DNA from: Rhodospirillaceae bacterium
GTDB taxonomy: Bacteria; Pseudomonadota; Alphaproteobacteria; GCA-2721365
DNA: 41,191 nt
NCBI GenBank assembly: GCA_002721365.1
Contig: PBKC01000062.1
Span: 1-41,191 of the forward strand
Direction: 5' to 3'
Shown: piece by piece, positions 8,952 through 20,158 of the stretch
Position numbering within the stretch: the first letter of the stretch is position 1
Layout: each line of letters opens with the position of its first letter
Notes under the pieces: model-generated
Database searches by the model: none
What the model saw: the letters and a program-made list of their open reading frames with translations, nothing else
What the model was told of the DNA's origin: nothing
Made by a program: the position numbers and the translations under genes

Positions 8952-10357
8952 CAGACGTGAACCGTCACGCTCATCTGCTTGCCGTCGCGGCGGATGGTCA
9001 CGCGCCACTCCGACTCAGGCTGGTCGAGAAGCCGTTCGAGCCGGGCCGTATCCGTGACCTGTGAATCGTTGATCGACTGGATGATGTCGCCCGGTCTGAG
9101 ACCGAGCCGGGCAGCAAGTCCGCCCTGGACCTCCAGCACCACGACCCCGGTCTCCATGGGATCGAAGCCGATCTCCTCCGCGAACGCAGGCGACAGATTG
9201 GCAACCCGCGCGCCGGACAACGGATTGCGACCACGGACGTCACGCACATCCCGCGGCGGCATCTCCGGCGGCGCCATCAGCGCGACAGTCAGCCGGCGCT
9301 CACGCCCTTCCCGGAGGATTGTAAGCTCCGCGGTGCCTTCCGCCTTATGCATCCCGATCCGATAGCGAAGCCCTTGCGGATCGTAGATCTCCCGTCCATC
9401 CACGGCGGTCACGACGTCGCCGACCTGGAGCCCGGCGCTATGGGCCGGTCCCTTGGGATAAACATCGTTCACCACCACGCCGACCGGTCGATCGAGCCCC
9501 ATGGAGTCGGCGAGTTCGGAGGTCACCGCCTGACCGTCGGCACCAAGCCAGGGCCGGACCACCTTGCCGCCGTCCGTGATCCCGGCGACGACCGAGGCGA
9601 CCAGATTCGAGGGAATGGCGAAACCGATCCCCACCGACCCGCCGCTCCGGGAGAAGATAGCGGTGTTGATCCCGATCAGCTTGCCGTCCAGGGTCACCAA
9701 CGCTCCGCCGGAATTGCCGGGATTGATGGCCGCGTCGGTTTGAATGAAGGATTCGAAGTCCGAGACGCCGGTCATCGTTCGGGCCACGGCCGAGACGATG
9801 CCGCTGGTCACCGTCTGACCGACACCAAACGGGTTGCCGACCGCCAGAACCAGATCGCCGACCTGGATCGAGTCCGAATCCCCTAGGGTGATGCTGGGGA
9901 GCGGCGTCGACCCCGCGTCGATCTTGAGTACCGCCAGATCCGCGCGTTCGTCCGTACCCAGGACCTCCGCCGGGAACTCTCGACGATCGGAGAGCGCCAC
10001 CGTGATCTCGTCGCTGCCTTCGATGACGTGATGGTTGGTGACGATGATCCCTTCGCTGCTGACGATCACACCCGATCCCAGCGAATTCTCGACCCGCTTC
10101 TGCGGACGGCCGAAAGGCGAGTTCTCACCGAAGAAGCGGCGGAAGAACGGATCGTCGAGGAACGGCGAAAGCGGCCGCGATTGCACGACGCGGCGCGTAT
10201 AGATGTTCACCACCGCGGGCGACACGGTCTTCACCACCGGCGCGTATGAGAGCAGCACCTCCGACCGCGATTGCGGAACTACCCGTTCCGCCGCCTGCGA
10301 GACAGAACCGGCGGCGAGAGTGATGACGAACAAACAAAAGGCCAAACGACGGATCAT
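8951..10357 (-). CDS. Do/DegP-DegQ-type periplasmic serine endoprotease with two PDZ domains
   Basis: 468 residues. The signal peptide is visible (MIRRLAFCLFVITLAAGSVSQAA, cleavage near residue 22-23). The trypsin-like domain has H110 in TNHHVIEG, D140 in RADLAVLKI and S216 in GNSGGAL, so the triad is intact. The first PDZ domain covers roughly residues 280-360 (VVNDVYPKGPAHSAGLQVGDVV) and the second roughly 385-465 (GVVVLEVQGGLAARLGLRPGDII). It degrades or chaperones misfolded envelope proteins. GGGGAGG sits just before the ATG. It heads the minus-strand train that continues into rarA. DegP, DegQ and MucD paralogues cannot be separated reliably by eye, so no symbol is given. Confidence 0.93.
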   Translation of the reverse strand: MIRRLAFCLFVITLAAGSVSQAAERVVPQSRSEVLLSYAPVVKTVSPAVVNIYTRRVVQSRPLSPFLDDPFFRRFFGENSPFGRPQKRVENSLGSGVIVSSEGIIVTNHHVIEGSDEITVALSDRREFPAEVLGTDERADLAVLKIDAGSTPLPSITLGDSDSIQVGDLVLAVGNPFGVGQTVTSGIVSAVARTMTGVSDFESFIQTDAAINPGNSGGALVTLDGKLIGINTAIFSRSGGSVGIGFAIPSNLVASVVAGITDGGKVVRPWLGADGQAVTSELADSMGLDRPVGVVVNDVYPKGPAHSAGLQVGDVVTAVDGREIYDPQGLRYRIGMHKAEGTAELTILREGRERRLTVALMAPPEMPPRDVRDVRGRNPLSGARVANLSPAFAEEIGFDPMETGVVVLEVQGGLAARLGLRPGDIIQSINDSQVTDTARLERLLDQPESEWRVTIRRDGKQMSVTVHV

Positions 10358-10472
10358 CGATCCTCCCCGAAACCACTTGCCGGTCTAGATCAAGAGTCAC
10401 GCCTCGCGCCCGAACGGTATGAGGCGATTGCGCGCTAAGCTGCCTTCCTCAGATAAGCGTTTGCCCCAGATG

Positions 10473-10500
10473 CGAAAAGGGCAGCCCAAAGGACTGCCCC
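10473..10500 (-). terminator. Intrinsic terminator after rplQ
   Basis: Read on the minus strand, GGGCAG and GGCTGCCC arms enclose a short loop (stem about nine pairs with one T-G), followed immediately by TTTTC. It lies about 30 nt after the rplQ stop and before the next gene, so it closes the ribosomal superoperon. Confidence 0.8.
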
Positions 10501-10529
10501 GATCGCATGGTTCCGGCCGGCACTGATGA

Positions 10530-10955
10530 TCAGGCCTCGGCCATCTCCTCCTCGGCCACCTGAACCGGGCCGGAGTCGAGCCCCTTGGCCTCGGGGTCGC
10601 GATCCACGAGTTCGATCACGGCCATCGGCGCATCGTCGCCATAACGACGGCCGGCGCGCAGGACGCGGGTATAGCCTCCCGGACGCTCGGCGTAACGCGA
10701 GCCGAGGGTGTCGAACAGCTTGCTGACGATCACCCGATCACCGCCGAGCTGAGACAGCGCCTGACGGCGCGCATGAAGGTCGCCACGCTTACCCAGCGTG
10801 ATCAGCCGCTCGACGATCGGCCGGAGGTCCTTCGCCTTCGGCAGCGTCGTGGTGATCTGCTCATGCTTGATCAGCGCCGCAGCCATATTGGCGAACATCG
10901 CCGAACGATGGCTGCTCGTGCGACCGAGCTTTCTTCCTTTCAACCGATGGCGCAT
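10530..10955 (-). CDS. rplQ: 50S ribosomal protein L17
   Basis: 141 residues, beginning with the canonical [17 protein letters not shown], which contacts 23S r[23 protein letters not shown] and the closing [18 protein letters not shown] block are conserved L17 segments. The last 25 residues are an acidic tail typical of alphaproteobacterial L17. I placed the start at the ATG at 10955, not the in-frame TTG two codons earlier, because GGGGAGAG is then well spaced. It is the last gene of the alpha part of the superoperon, 43 nt after rpoA. Confidence 0.96.
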   Translation of the reverse strand: MRHRLKGRKLGRTSSHRSAMFANMAAALIKHEQITTTLPKAKDLRPIVERLITLGKRGDLHARRQALSQLGGDRVIVSKLFDTLGSRYAERPGGYTRVLRAGRRYGDDAPMAVIELVDRDPEAKGLDSGPVQVAEEEMAEA

Positions 10956-10998
10956 GGCCAACTCTCCCCAGACATCAATAAGAGGGCGTTCCGGGCCC

Positions 10999-12016
10999 TC
11001 AGAACGGCTCTTCCAGCCTCTTGGCCATTTCCTCGATGTTCTCGGGCGGCCAGTTCGGAATCTGCATGCCGAGATGAAGGCCCATCTGCGTGAGGACCTC
11101 CTTGATCTCGTTCAACGACTTGCGGCCGAAGTTCGGCGTGCGCAGCATCTCGGCTTCGGTCTTCTGAACCAGATCGCCGATATAGATGATGTTGTCGTTC
11201 TTGAGGCAATTCGCCGAGCGTACCGAAAGCTCGAGTTCGTCGACCTTGCGCAGCAGGTTCGGATTGAACGCCGGTTCGACCGCGCTCTCCTCGCGAACCT
11301 CCGCCGCCGGTTCCTCGAAGGTCACGAACAGGCTGAGCTGGTCGGTAAGGATACGGCCGGCAAGCGCCACCGCGTCCTCCGGCGACACCGTGCCATCGGT
11401 CGACACCAGCAGCGAAAGCTTGTCGTAGTCGGTGACCTGACCGACACGGGTGTTCTCGACCTTGTAGGTGACCTTGCGGACCGGACTGAACAGGGCGTCG
11501 ATCGGAATCAGGCCGATCGGAGCATCCGCCGGACCGGTTCTGCGAAGCCGGGACATACCCCTTACCGCTCTCGACCGTCATCTCGAAGTGAACGGTCGTG
11601 TCATTGTCCAGCGTGCAGAGGACGAGATCCTTGTTCATGATCTCGACATCGTGACCGGTTTCGATCTGCCCGGCCGTCACCTCGCCCGGACCGGTCGCCA
11701 CCAGGGTGACGCGCTTCGGCCCTTCGCCATGCAGGCGCACGGCCACGGACTTCAGGTTCAGAACGACGTCGGTCACGTCTTCCCGCACACCCGGAATCGA
11801 CGAGAACTCGTGCAGCACGCCATCGATCCGAAGCGTGGTGATCGCGGCACCGCGGAGCGAAGACAGAAGAACACGCCTGATAGCGTTGCCCAGTGTCAGC
11901 CCGAAACCGCGCTCCAGCGGTTCGGCGATCACCGTCGCCTCGCGTGCCGGATCGTGGCCCGGCTCGATAACGAGCTTCGACGGCTTGATCAGATCCTGCC
12001 AGTTCTTCTGAATCAC
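10999..12016 (-). CDS. rpoA: RNA polymerase alpha subunit, interrupted by a +1 frameshift near 11533
   Basis: All of RpoA is present, but in two frames. From the GTG at 12016 the frame encodes the N-terminal assembly domain ([48 protein letters not shown]) up to GYVPASQNR, residue 161. The protein then continues only in the next frame as [21 protein letters not shown], through the linker and the C-terminal DNA-binding domain ([33 protein letters not shown]). The interval is 1018 bases; removing one base at 11533-11536 restores a 338-residue protein of normal length. RpoA is essential, so a sequence or assembly error is the likeliest cause, although a real mutation cannot be excluded. Confidence 0.93.
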
Positions 12017-12134
12017 GAACTTGACCCCTTAGCTTGGTCGACCTGCGGCATCGACCTTCCGCAGCCGATAGATATCGAATCGCGGACGGCCGGGCACGGT
12101 TGCCCGGCCCGCCGCCTCGCCGACGACTCGCTTG

Positions 12135-12527
12135 TTACACCCGGCGGCGCTTCGGCGGCCGGCACCCGTTGTGGGGGATCGGCGTCACGTCGCGGATCGC
12201 GGTGATGGTGAAGCCCACCTGCTGAAGCGACCGCAGCGCGGATTCGCGTCCGGACCCCGGCCCCTTCACCTCGACCTCCAGCGTCCGCACGCCGTGCTCC
12301 GCCGCCTTGCGGCCGGCATCCTCGGCTGCGACCTGCGCCGCGTACGGAGTCGACTTCCGCGATCCCTTGAAGCCCTGCGATCCCGCAGACGACCAGGCGA
12401 TCGCGTTGCCCTGCACGTCGGTAATGGTAATAGTCGTATTATTGAAGGACGCGTTCACGTGCGCGACGCCCGAACTGATGTTCTTGCGTTCGCGGCGCCT
12501 GACGCGACCGCCGGTATCTCTCGCCAT
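12135..12527 (-). CDS. rpsK: 30S ribosomal protein S11
   Basis: 130 residues. It contains the S11 blocks [49 protein letters not shown] and the C-terminal [18 protein letters not shown]. It lies on the 30S platform next to the 690 loop of 16S rRNA. The gene sits between rpsM (27 nt upstream) and rpoA (118 nt downstream), the standard alpha-operon order. Unlike E. coli, no rpsD lies between rpsK and rpoA, which is normal for alphaproteobacteria. Confidence 0.97.
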   Translation of the reverse strand: MARDTGGRVRRRERKNISSGVAHVNASFNNTTITITDVQGNAIAWSSAGSQGFKGSRKSTPYAAQVAAEDAGRKAAEHGVRTLEVEVKGPGSGRESALRSLQQVGFTITAIRDVTPIPHNGCRPPKRRRV

Positions 12528-12554
12528 TCGATTATGCCTTCGAGCGGTTTCGGG

Positions 12555-12926
12555 CTAAGCCTTCTTCTTGCCTGCAATAGGCCGCGCCTTGCCCTTGCGG
12601 GTGCGCGCATTGGTATGCGTGCGCTGACCACGGACGGGCAGGCCGCGCCGATGGCGCAGGCCGCGGTAGCAGCCGAGGTCCATCAGACGCTTGATGTTCA
12701 TCGCGATGTCACGACGCAGATCGCCTTCGGTGCGATGCTCGGCGTCGATGATCTCACGCAGGCGCTGCAGCTCGCCCTCGGTGAGGTCGCTGACCCGCCG
12801 CTCGGCCGGCACACCGGCCTGATCCCGAATGGCGCGCGCCTTCGTACGGCCAATGCCGTAGATATAAGTAAGGGCGATTTCCACCCGCTTGTTCGTAGGA
12901 ACGTTTACGCCTGCGATACGTGCCAC
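12555..12926 (-). CDS. rpsM: 30S ribosomal protein S13
   Basis: 123 residues from a GTG start at 12926 preceded by AGGAG. Conserved segments are [25 protein letters not shown], the helix-hairpin region [15 protein letters not shown], and the basic tail [21 protein letters not shown]. It contacts the head of the small subunit and the inter-subunit bridge. It begins 90 nt after adk. No rpmJ lies between secY/adk and rpsM, as usual in alphaproteobacteria. Confidence 0.97.
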   Translation of the reverse strand: MARIAGVNVPTNKRVEIALTYIYGIGRTKARAIRDQAGVPAERRVSDLTEGELQRLREIIDAEHRTEGDLRRDIAMNIKRLMDLGCYRGLRHRRGLPVRGQRTHTNARTRKGKARPIAGKKKA

Positions 12927-13016
12927 GCGCGCATCTCCTGACAGTTTTCTTCGCTATGGGAGCGCCCCGACACGCCCGGTTCGGGGGCTGCTAATATAAG
13001 GAACGCCATCCTCAAG

Positions 13017-13672
13017 TCAACGCCCGGTTCCGGCGGCCAAAGCTTCTTCGATCTCTTTGGTGACAAGGTCGATATCAGCCATCCCGTCGACCCGTACCAG
13101 TTTCCCCTGTGCCTGGTAGTAGGGAAGCAGCGGCGCCGTCTGTTCATGATAGGCGACGAGCCTAGCCCGCACGGTTTCGGGATTGTCGTCCTTGCGCCGG
13201 GTGAACTCCGTGCCGCCGCATTCGTCGCAAACGCCCGGCTTCCGGGTCGGCTTGGTGACGTCGTTGTAGCCCGCACCGCAGGAGGCACAGGTGAAGCGAC
13301 CGCTGATCCGCTCGACCATCATGTCGTCGTCGACACCGAACTCGATGACCTTGCCGATCGGAGTCCCCTTTTCGGCCAGCAGCTTGTCGAGCGCTTCGGC
13401 CTGAGCCGTGGTCCGCGGGAAACCATCGAGGATGAACCCCTCGCGGCAATCCGGCTGGTCGATCCGTTCGGCGATCATCGCGATCATGATGTCGTCCGAC
13501 ACCAGACCACCCGCCTCCATGATCGCCTTGGCCTTCTTTCCGACCTCGGTTCCGGCGGCGACGGCCGCCCGGAGCATGTCGCCGGTCGACAGATGCGCCA
13601 AGCCATGCCGCTCCTTCAGCCGTGCGGCCTGGGTTCCCTTTCCGGCGCCCGGAGGCCCCAGCAATATCAGAT

Positions 13673-13676
<4 letters not shown>
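13017..13676 (-). CDS. adk: Adenylate kinase (zinc-finger LID type)
   Basis: 219 residues. It catalyses AMP + ATP to 2 ADP. The P-loop GPPGAGKGT covers residues 7-15, the AMP-binding region is [11 protein letters not shown], and [10 protein letters not shown] is near 80-89. The LID domain carries four cysteines (130, 133, 150, 153; CASC and CDEC), so it is the long, zinc-binding type instead of the four-residue polar type of E. coli. The ATG at 13676 overlaps the secY stop as ATGA. It is the usual neighbour of secY in the spc region. A longer open frame upstream is only an overlap with secY in another frame. Confidence 0.96.
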
Positions 13677-15016
<1,340 letters not shown>

Positions 15017-15037
15017 GCTCGATGAACTCCGGTGGGG

Positions 15038-15541
15038 TTAGGACTGGGCGTCCGATCCTTCAGCCGCCGCCTTCTCCGGCTTCGGCTCGGTCTCGGTCAC
15101 CTTACCCCCCACCTTTTCGACCGCGGCAACGGCCGCCTTCGACGCACGCGCCACCTCGATGGTGAGCCCCGCCTTCAACTCCCCCTTCGCCAACAGGCGC
15201 ACGCCACGGCCCGGCTTCTTCACGAGCCCCAATGTCCGCAGCACATCGGCCGTCACCGGCGCGGCCGCATCGAGCTTGCCGTTGTCCACGGCCTGCTGAA
15301 GCGAACCGAGGTTCACGATCTCGTACTCGTGCCGGAAGATATTGTTGAAGCCGCGCTTGGGCAGGCGACGATGGAGCGGCATCTGGCCGCCCTCGAACCC
15401 CTTGATCGCGACGCCGCTGCGCGCTTTCTGGCCCTTGTGCCCCTTGCCGCTGGTCTTGCCGAGGCCCGAGCCGATTCCCCGCCCGAGGCGCTTCCGCGAA
15501 TGGGTGGCGCCGGCGTTGTCCCTGATTTCGTTCAGCTTCAT
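15038..15541 (-). CDS. rplO: 50S ribosomal protein L15
   Basis: 167 residues. The N-terminal glycine- and basic-rich arm ([26 protein letters not shown]) threads into 23S rRNA, and [17 protein letters not shown] follows. The C-terminal globular domain ends in an alanine-, lysine- and glutamate-rich tail (about the last 20 residues), as in several alphaproteobacteria. It lies between rpmD (39 nt upstream) and secY, the standard spc order. Confidence 0.97.
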   Translation of the reverse strand: MKLNEIRDNAGATHSRKRLGRGIGSGLGKTSGKGHKGQKARSGVAIKGFEGGQMPLHRRLPKRGFNNIFRHEYEIVNLGSLQQAVDNGKLDAAAPVTADVLRTLGLVKKPGRGVRLLAKGELKAGLTIEVARASKAAVAAVEKVGGKVTETEPKPEKAAAEGSDAQS

Positions 15542-15580
15542 GCGATCTAATCCTTTGGTCCGCGGTAGCAGGACCCGTCG

Positions 15581-15766
15581 CTACTTGATTTCTTCGACCT
15601 TGATCAGATGGCCGACCTTATTCACCAGCCCCTTGATCACCGGGGTCTCCTCAAGTTCGCGGGAGCGGTGCATCTTGTTGAGGCCGAGCGCCACCAGCGA
15701 CGCCCGCTGATCCTTCGGGCGTCCGATCGGGCTGCCGGTCTGCGTGATCCGAATCTTCCGGCTCAC
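15581..15766 (-). CDS. rpmD: 50S ribosomal protein L30
   Basis: 61 residues: [31 protein letters not shown] followed by [21 protein letters not shown], the complete short L30 of bacteria. It starts with GTG at 15766, overlapping the rpsE stop by four bases (GTGA), so it is probably translated by coupling. Confidence 0.95.
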   Translation of the reverse strand: MSRKIRITQTGSPIGRPKDQRASLVALGLNKMHRSRELEETPVIKGLVNKVGHLIKVEEIK

Positions 15767-16326
15767 GATGCGTACTCCCGTGCCTCGGCTCCACCTTCGC
15801 GGCGGCCGACGATATCGCTCACCTTCTTGCCGCGACGGGACGCCACGGCGCGGGGTGACATCGTCCGGCTGAGCGCGTCGAACGTCGCCCGGACCATGTT
15901 GTGCGGATTGGACGTGCCGATCGACTTGGTGACCACGTCGTGGACGCCCAGGGTTTCGAACACCGCGCGCATCGGACCACCGGCGATGATGCCGGTACCC
16001 GGAGGCGCCGCCCGCAACACGACCCGGCCGGCACCGAAATGCCCCCTTACGTCGTGATGCAGCGTCCGCCCTTCGCGCAGCGGCACGCGGATCATCCGCC
16101 GCTTGGCGCTCTCGGTCGCCTTGCGGATCGCCTCGGGAACCTCGCGCGCCTTACCGGTGCCGTAGCCCACGCGGCCACGGCCGTCGCCGACCACGACCAG
16201 CGCCGCGAACCCAAAGCGGCGCCCGCCCTTCACGACCTTCGCCACGCGATTGATGCTGACCAGCTTGTCGACGATATCGCCGTCGCCGTCGCCAGTATCC
16301 CGCTCTCTCTTGTCGCCTCGTGCCAT
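15763..16326 (-). CDS. rpsE: 30S ribosomal protein S5
   Basis: 187 residues. The double-stranded-RNA-binding-like N-terminal domain contains [35 protein letters not shown]. The second domain contains [45 protein letters not shown]5 contributes to decoding accuracy and mRNA unwinding on the 30S subunit. The order rplR-rpsE-rpmD is canonical. Confidence 0.97.
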   Translation of the reverse strand: MARGDKRERDTGDGDGDIVDKLVSINRVAKVVKGGRRFGFAALVVVGDGRGRVGYGTGKAREVPEAIRKATESAKRRMIRVPLREGRTLHHDVRGHFGAGRVVLRAAPPGTGIIAGGPMRAVFETLGVHDVVTKSIGTSNPHNMVRATFDALSRTMSPRAVASRRGKKVSDIVGRREGGAEAREYAS

Positions 16327-16342
16327 ACCGATAAGCGCCTTT

Positions 16343-16705
16343 CTAGAAATCCAGTCCGCCTTCGCGCGCCGCCTCGGCGAGCGCCTTGACGCGACCGTGA
16401 TAGAGGTACCCGCCGCGATCGAACACCACCTGGCTGACGCCGGCGGCGATCGCCCGCTCGGCGATCAGCTTGCCGACACGGGCTGCGGCTTCCGTATCCG
16501 CGCCCGTCTTCAGCTCTTCGCGCAGCGCCTTCTCCAGAGAGGAAGCGGCCGCGAGGGTCTGTCCCTTGATGTCGTCGATCACCTGCACATAGATGTGCTT
16601 GCTCGACCGGAACACGGAGAGCCGCGGCCGGGTCTTCTCGACGCGGCGGAGATTCTGGCGCACACGGCTACGCCGCCGCGCATGCAAGGCCTTTGTTCTG
16701 AGCAT
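16343..16705 (-). CDS. rplR: 50S ribosomal protein L18
   Basis: 120 residues from the ATG at 16705. Conserved parts are [32 protein letters not shown], and the closing [28 protein letters not shown]. It binds 5S rRNA in the central protuberance. The frame is also open further upstream but there it overlaps rplF and does not encode L18 sequence. It starts 11 nt after rplF. Confidence 0.96.
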   Translation of the reverse strand: MLRTKALHARRRSRVRQNLRRVEKTRPRLSVFRSSKHIYVQVIDDIKGQTLAAASSLEKALREELKTGADTEAAARVGKLIAERAIAAGVSQVVFDRGGYLYHGRVKALAEAAREGGLDF

Positions 16706-16716
16706 CTCCGCGATCC

Positions 16717-17250
16717 CTACTTCTTCTTGCCTTCCTTGCGGCGAATAGTCTCGTTGGCGTAGCGCACGCCCTTGCCCTTGTAGGGCTCCGGCGGGCGGAA
16801 CCGACGAATCTCGGCCGCGAACTGACCGACGCGCTGGGCGTCCGGTCCGGAAATCTCGACGGCGGTGGGCCGTTCGCAGCGCACGCTGAGATCGTCCGGA
16901 ATCGCCATCTTGATGTCGTGACTGAACCCGAGCTGGAGCGTCAGCACCTTCCCCTCGACCTGAGCGCGATACCCGACGCCCGTGATCTCCAGGTTCTGCT
17001 TGAAGCCCTCGGACACGCCGACGACCATGTTGTTGACCAAGGTCCGAGACATGCCCCACATCGAGCGCTCGCGGCCCGAATCACCGCGCGGCTTCACGAC
17101 GATCTGGCCGTCATCGCGGCTCACCTCGACCTCCTCGGGCAAACTTGCCTCGAGGGTTCCGAGCTTACCTTTGACCGAGACCAACTGATCGGCGATCACC
17201 ACCTCGACGCCGCTCGGGATGGCCACCGGATGCTTACCGATACGCGACAC
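16717..17250 (-). CDS. rplF: 50S ribosomal protein L6
   Basis: 177 residues, GTG start at 17250 with AAGGAG eight bases upstream. [16 protein letters not shown] begins the first of the two related L6 folds; [20 protein letters not shown] and the C-terminal [22 protein letters not shown] mark the second and the rRNA-binding end. It sits near the sarcin-ricin loop. It lies 12 nt after rpsH. Confidence 0.97.
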   Translation of the reverse strand: MSRIGKHPVAIPSGVEVVIADQLVSVKGKLGTLEASLPEEVEVSRDDGQIVVKPRGDSGRERSMWGMSRTLVNNMVVGVSEGFKQNLEITGVGYRAQVEGKVLTLQLGFSHDIKMAIPDDLSVRCERPTAVEISGPDAQRVGQFAAEIRRFRPPEPYKGKGVRYANETIRRKEGKKK

Positions 17251-17262
17251 GGGGCCTTCTCC

Positions 17263-17661
17263 TTACAGCACGTGGCAGAGGACTTCGCCGCCGACATGGG
17301 CGGTACGAGCCTCGTTGTCCGACATCACGCCTCGCGGCGTCGACAGGATGGCGATGCCGAGGCCGTTATAGACCCGCGCCAGATCGCCAATTCCCGAATA
17401 GACCCGCCGGCCGGGCTTGGAAATCCGGGTGATCTCCTTAATCGCCGGCCCGCCGTCCTGGTATTTGAGCTCGATCGTCAGCTCCGGATGGCCGCGCTCG
17501 TCCACGCCCTCGCTGTAGCCGCGGATGAAACCTTCGCGCTGCAGCACTTCGAGCACGTTCTGACGCAGCTTCGAGACCGGCGTCTTGATCGTCCGCTTGT
17601 TCGCATGAAGCCCGTTGCGGATCCGGGTCAGCATATCCCCGAGGGGGTCCGTCATCGTCAT
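17263..17661 (-). CDS. rpsH: 30S ribosomal protein S8
   Basis: 132 residues. It opens MTMTDPLGDMLTRIRNGLHA and ends with the conserved PRGVMSDNEARTAHVGGEVLCHVL. S8 is a primary 16S-rRNA-binding protein; in E. coli it also represses spc-operon translation. The first of two in-frame ATGs (17661) is chosen because AGGA lies eight bases upstream and S8 homologues usually carry the extra residues. Confidence 0.97.
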   Translation of the reverse strand: MTMTDPLGDMLTRIRNGLHANKRTIKTPVSKLRQNVLEVLQREGFIRGYSEGVDERGHPELTIELKYQDGGPAIKEITRISKPGRRVYSGIGDLARVYNGLGIAILSTPRGVMSDNEARTAHVGGEVLCHVL

Positions 17662-17671
17662 CGCGCGTGTC

Positions 17672-17977
17672 CTACCAGCTCGACTTGATCATGCCGGGGA
17701 TCTGCCCGCTGGACGCCAAGTCGCGCAACGCGATCCGGGACATCTTCAGCTTGCGATAATAACCCCGCGGGCGGCCCGACACCTGGCAGCGATTGACCAC
17801 GCGCACCTTCGAGCTGTTGCGCGGCAGCTCGGCCAGCTTCAGCCGGGCCGCGAAACGCTCTTCCATCGGAACGTCCTTGTCGTCGGCGATCGCCTTCAGC
17901 TCGGCGCGCCGGACAGCGTACTGCTCCACCATCTTGCGGCGGCGCTTGTCCTTCTCGACAGCGCTTTTCTTAGCCAT
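17672..17977 (-). CDS. rpsN: 30S ribosomal protein S14 (zinc-free type)
   Basis: 101 residues: [20 protein letters not shown] at the N-terminus and [30 protein letters not shown] toward the C-terminus. The long form lacking the CxxC pairs of zinc-binding S14 is seen, as expected in alphaproteobacteria. The start codon abuts the rplE stop directly. Confidence 0.97.
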   Translation of the reverse strand: MAKKSAVEKDKRRRKMVEQYAVRRAELKAIADDKDVPMEERFAARLKLAELPRNSSKVRVVNRCQVSGRPRGYYRKLKMSRIALRDLASSGQIPGMIKSSW

Positions 17978-18538
17978 TCAATTGCCTCCAGCTCCGCCCG
18001 GCCTGGTGAACGGCATACTGAAGCCGGTCAGCAGCGCGAGCGCTTCCTCATCGGTTTTCGCCGTCGTGCAGATGACGACGTTCATTCCCCGCACCTCGTC
18101 GACGGTGTCGTACTCGATCTCGGGAAACGTGATCTGTTCCTTGATCCCCATCGAGAAGTTCCCGCGACCGTCGAAGCTCTTCGGCGAAATGCCGCCGAAG
18201 TCGCGAACGCGCGGTAGGGCGATGGTGATCAGACGATCCAGGAATTCGTACATCCGGTCGCGGCGCAGCGTCACCTTGCAGCCGATGCTCATGCCCTCGC
18301 GCAACTTGAACGCGGCGACCGAGCGCTTGGCCTTGGTAACCAACGGCTTCTGACCGGTGATCGCCGTCATGTCCGCGATGGCACCCTCGATCTTACGACC
18401 GTCACGCGCCGCCTCGCCGACACCCATGTTGAGCACGATCTTGTCGATCCGAGGAACCTGCATCGGGTTCGAGTAGCCGAACTGCTTCATCAGGTCGGAC
18501 TTGACGACAGAGTCGTAATGTTCCCGCAGACGGGTCAT
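17978..18538 (-). CDS. rplE: 50S ribosomal protein L5
   Basis: 186 residues. Conserved segments include [24 protein letters not shown], the [23 protein letters not shown] block, [26 protein letters not shown] and the end [16 protein letters not shown]. It binds 5S rRNA and the P-site tRNA. It follows rplX by 10 nt. Confidence 0.97.
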   Translation of the reverse strand: MTRLREHYDSVVKSDLMKQFGYSNPMQVPRIDKIVLNMGVGEAARDGRKIEGAIADMTAITGQKPLVTKAKRSVAAFKLREGMSIGCKVTLRRDRMYEFLDRLITIALPRVRDFGGISPKSFDGRGNFSMGIKEQITFPEIEYDTVDEVRGMNVVICTTAKTDEEALALLTGFSMPFTRPGGAGGN

Positions 18539-18548
18539 GTGTCGTCTC

Positions 18549-18872
18549 CTAACCGTCGATGACTTCGCCGGACCGCTTCGCGACCCGGACCTTGCGCCCC
18601 TCGCCGATGACCTTGTAGCCGACTCGGGTCGGCTTACCGTCCTTCGGATCGGCGATGGCGACGTTGGACACGTGCACCGGCGCTTCCTTGTCGACGATGC
18701 CGCCGGGATTACCCGGACGCGGCGCGCTGTGGCGCTTCACCATGTTGACGCCGCGGACCAGCAGACGGTCCTCGTCCGGCATCACCTGGATGACCTCGCC
18801 CTGGCGGCCGCGGTCGCGGCCGGTCCGGACGACCACGGTATCGCCCTTCTTGATTCGCATCTTCTGCGCCAT
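18549..18872 (-). CDS. rplX: 50S ribosomal protein L24
   Basis: 107 residues. The KOW motif is at the N-terminus ([23 protein letters not shown]), then [15 protein letters not shown] and [22 protein letters not shown]. The ATG at 18872 is chosen over the in-frame TTG one codon earlier: it overlaps the rplN stop by one base (TGATG) and has GGAGG seven bases upstream. It initiates 50S assembly by binding the 5' domain of 23S rRNA. Confidence 0.96.
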   Translation of the reverse strand: MAQKMRIKKGDTVVVRTGRDRGRQGEVIQVMPDEDRLLVRGVNMVKRHSAPRPGNPGGIVDKEAPVHVSNVAIADPKDGKPTRVGYKVIGEGRKVRVAKRSGEVIDG

Positions 18873-19240
18873 CAAAGCACCTCCGGCGCCAACGAGATGA
18901 TCTTCATGAAGCGGCGCGCACGCAGTTCACGGACGACCGGGCCGAAGATACGAGTCCCGATCGGCTCGTTCTGTTTGTTGATCAGCACCGCCGCGTTGCG
19001 GTCGAAGCGGATCGCGCTGCCATCGGCCCGACGGACTTCCTTCGCCGTGCGCACGACCACCGCGCGGTGCACGTCACCCTTCTTCACGCGGCCGCGCGGA
19101 ATCGCTTCCTTCACGGACACGACGATGATGTCCCCGACCGACGCGAACTTCCGGTTCGCGCCCCCCAGGACCTTGATGCACTCGACGCGCCGCGCCCCTG
19201 AATTGTCGGCGACGTCGAGATTTGTCTCGGAGCGGATCAT
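18872..19240 (-). CDS. rplN: 50S ribosomal protein L14
   Basis: 122 residues, the universal L14 length. It begins [27 protein letters not shown] and includes [52 protein letters not shown]14 forms an inter-subunit bridge and the docking site for RsfS. It lies 34 nt after rpsQ. Confidence 0.97.
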   Translation of the reverse strand: MIRSETNLDVADNSGARRVECIKVLGGANRKFASVGDIIVVSVKEAIPRGRVKKGDVHRAVVVRTAKEVRRADGSAIRFDRNAAVLINKQNEPIGTRIFGPVVRELRARRFMKIISLAPEVL

Positions 19241-19274
19241 TTCTTATCGGTTCCTTCCGCCAATCCTTGCGTCG

Positions 19275-19511
19275 TCACGAGCCTTCGGGGACCACTTCCC
19301 ATCGTTTCAGACGGGACATCGGCCGGCATTCCTGAATGCGGACCGTGTCGCCGACCTTGTACTGGTTGGTCTCGTCGTGAGCGTGCAGCTTCTTCGACTT
19401 ACGAATAAACTTCTTGTAGATCGGGTGCATGATCCGGCGCTCGACACGCACCACGACGGTCTTGTCGTTCGCGTCGCTGACCACCACACCCTGGATGACA
19501 CGCCTGGGCAT
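19275..19511 (-). CDS. rpsQ: 30S ribosomal protein S17
   Basis: 78 residues with an OB-fold sequence: [45 protein letters not shown], then [24 protein letters not shown]. It is a primary 16S-rRNA-binding protein. It begins 9 nt after the rpmC stop. Confidence 0.97.
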   Translation of the reverse strand: MPRRVIQGVVVSDANDKTVVVRVERRIMHPIYKKFIRKSKKLHAHDETNQYKVGDTVRIQECRPMSRLKRWEVVPEGS

Positions 19512-19520
19512 CTTCGCTCC

Positions 19521-19718
19521 TTAACCCTTGGTCCGGGCGCGCTCGCCCAGAATGGTCTTCACGCGCGCGATGTCGCGCCGGACCTGGCCGACACGGGCCG
19601 TGTTCTCAAGCTGCCCGGTCGCGCTCTGGAACCGCAGGTTGAACTGCTCCTTCTTCATCTCGAGCAGCGACGAGCGCAGTTCGTCGTCGCTCTTCGAGCG
19701 CAGCTCTTCGCTCTTCAC
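19521..19718 (-). CDS. rpmC: 50S ribosomal protein L29
   Basis: 65 residues: [56 protein letters not shown], the two-helix L29 fold near the exit tunnel. I placed the start at the GTG at 19718 because GAGGAGG is seven bases upstream; the in-frame TTG at 19724 overlaps the rplP stop by four bases and lies too close to that site. Confidence 0.93.
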   Translation of the reverse strand: MKSEELRSKSDDELRSSLLEMKKEQFNLRFQSATGQLENTARVGQVRRDIARVKTILGERARTKG

Positions 19719-19720
19719 CG

Positions 19721-20140
19721 TCAAACCTCCTCGCCCACGCGCGTGACGAACCGCGTCCGGATCGGCAGCTTCTGAGCGCCGCGATCGAGCGCCTCACGCG
19801 CAAGCTCGCCCGGCACGCCGTCGAGCTCGAACATGATCCGTCCGGGATGCACCCGGGCCGCCCAGAACTCGGGCGAACCCTTACCTTTACCCATACGCAC
19901 TTCGATGGGCTTCTTACTGACAGGCACGTCCGGGAAGATGCGAATCCATACCCGACCGGCGCGCTTGATGTGACGTGTGATCGCCCGCCGCGCCGCCTCG
20001 ATCTGACGCGCGTTCACCCGCGCCGGCTCCATCGCCTTCAGACCGTAAGCGCCGAAATTGAGCGCGGTCCCGCCTTTCGCAGCGCCGTGAATCCGGCCTT
20101 TGTGCTGCTTGCGGAATTTGGTTCTCTTGGGACTCAGCAT
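19721..20140 (-). CDS. rplP: 50S ribosomal protein L16
   Basis: 139 residues: [80 protein letters not shown]16 organises the A-site tRNA elbow and the peptidyl-transferase region. It is placed between rpsC and rpmC in the S10 order. Confidence 0.97.
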   Translation of the reverse strand: MLSPKRTKFRKQHKGRIHGAAKGGTALNFGAYGLKAMEPARVNARQIEAARRAITRHIKRAGRVWIRIFPDVPVSKKPIEVRMGKGKGSPEFWAARVHPGRIMFELDGVPGELAREALDRGAQKLPIRTRFVTRVGEEV

Positions 20141-20158
20141 AACTCTTCCCTCGAATTC

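Noticed and set aside
10358..10472. A stress-type (RpoE or RpoH) promoter before the Deg-type protease
   Set aside because: I searched the minus strand for GGAAC / TCT or heat-shock hexamers and found no convincing pair.
11530..11540. Programmed frameshifting in rpoA
   Set aside because: I see no slippery heptamer or following pseudoknot, and no precedent is known to me for rpoA; a sequence error is simpler.
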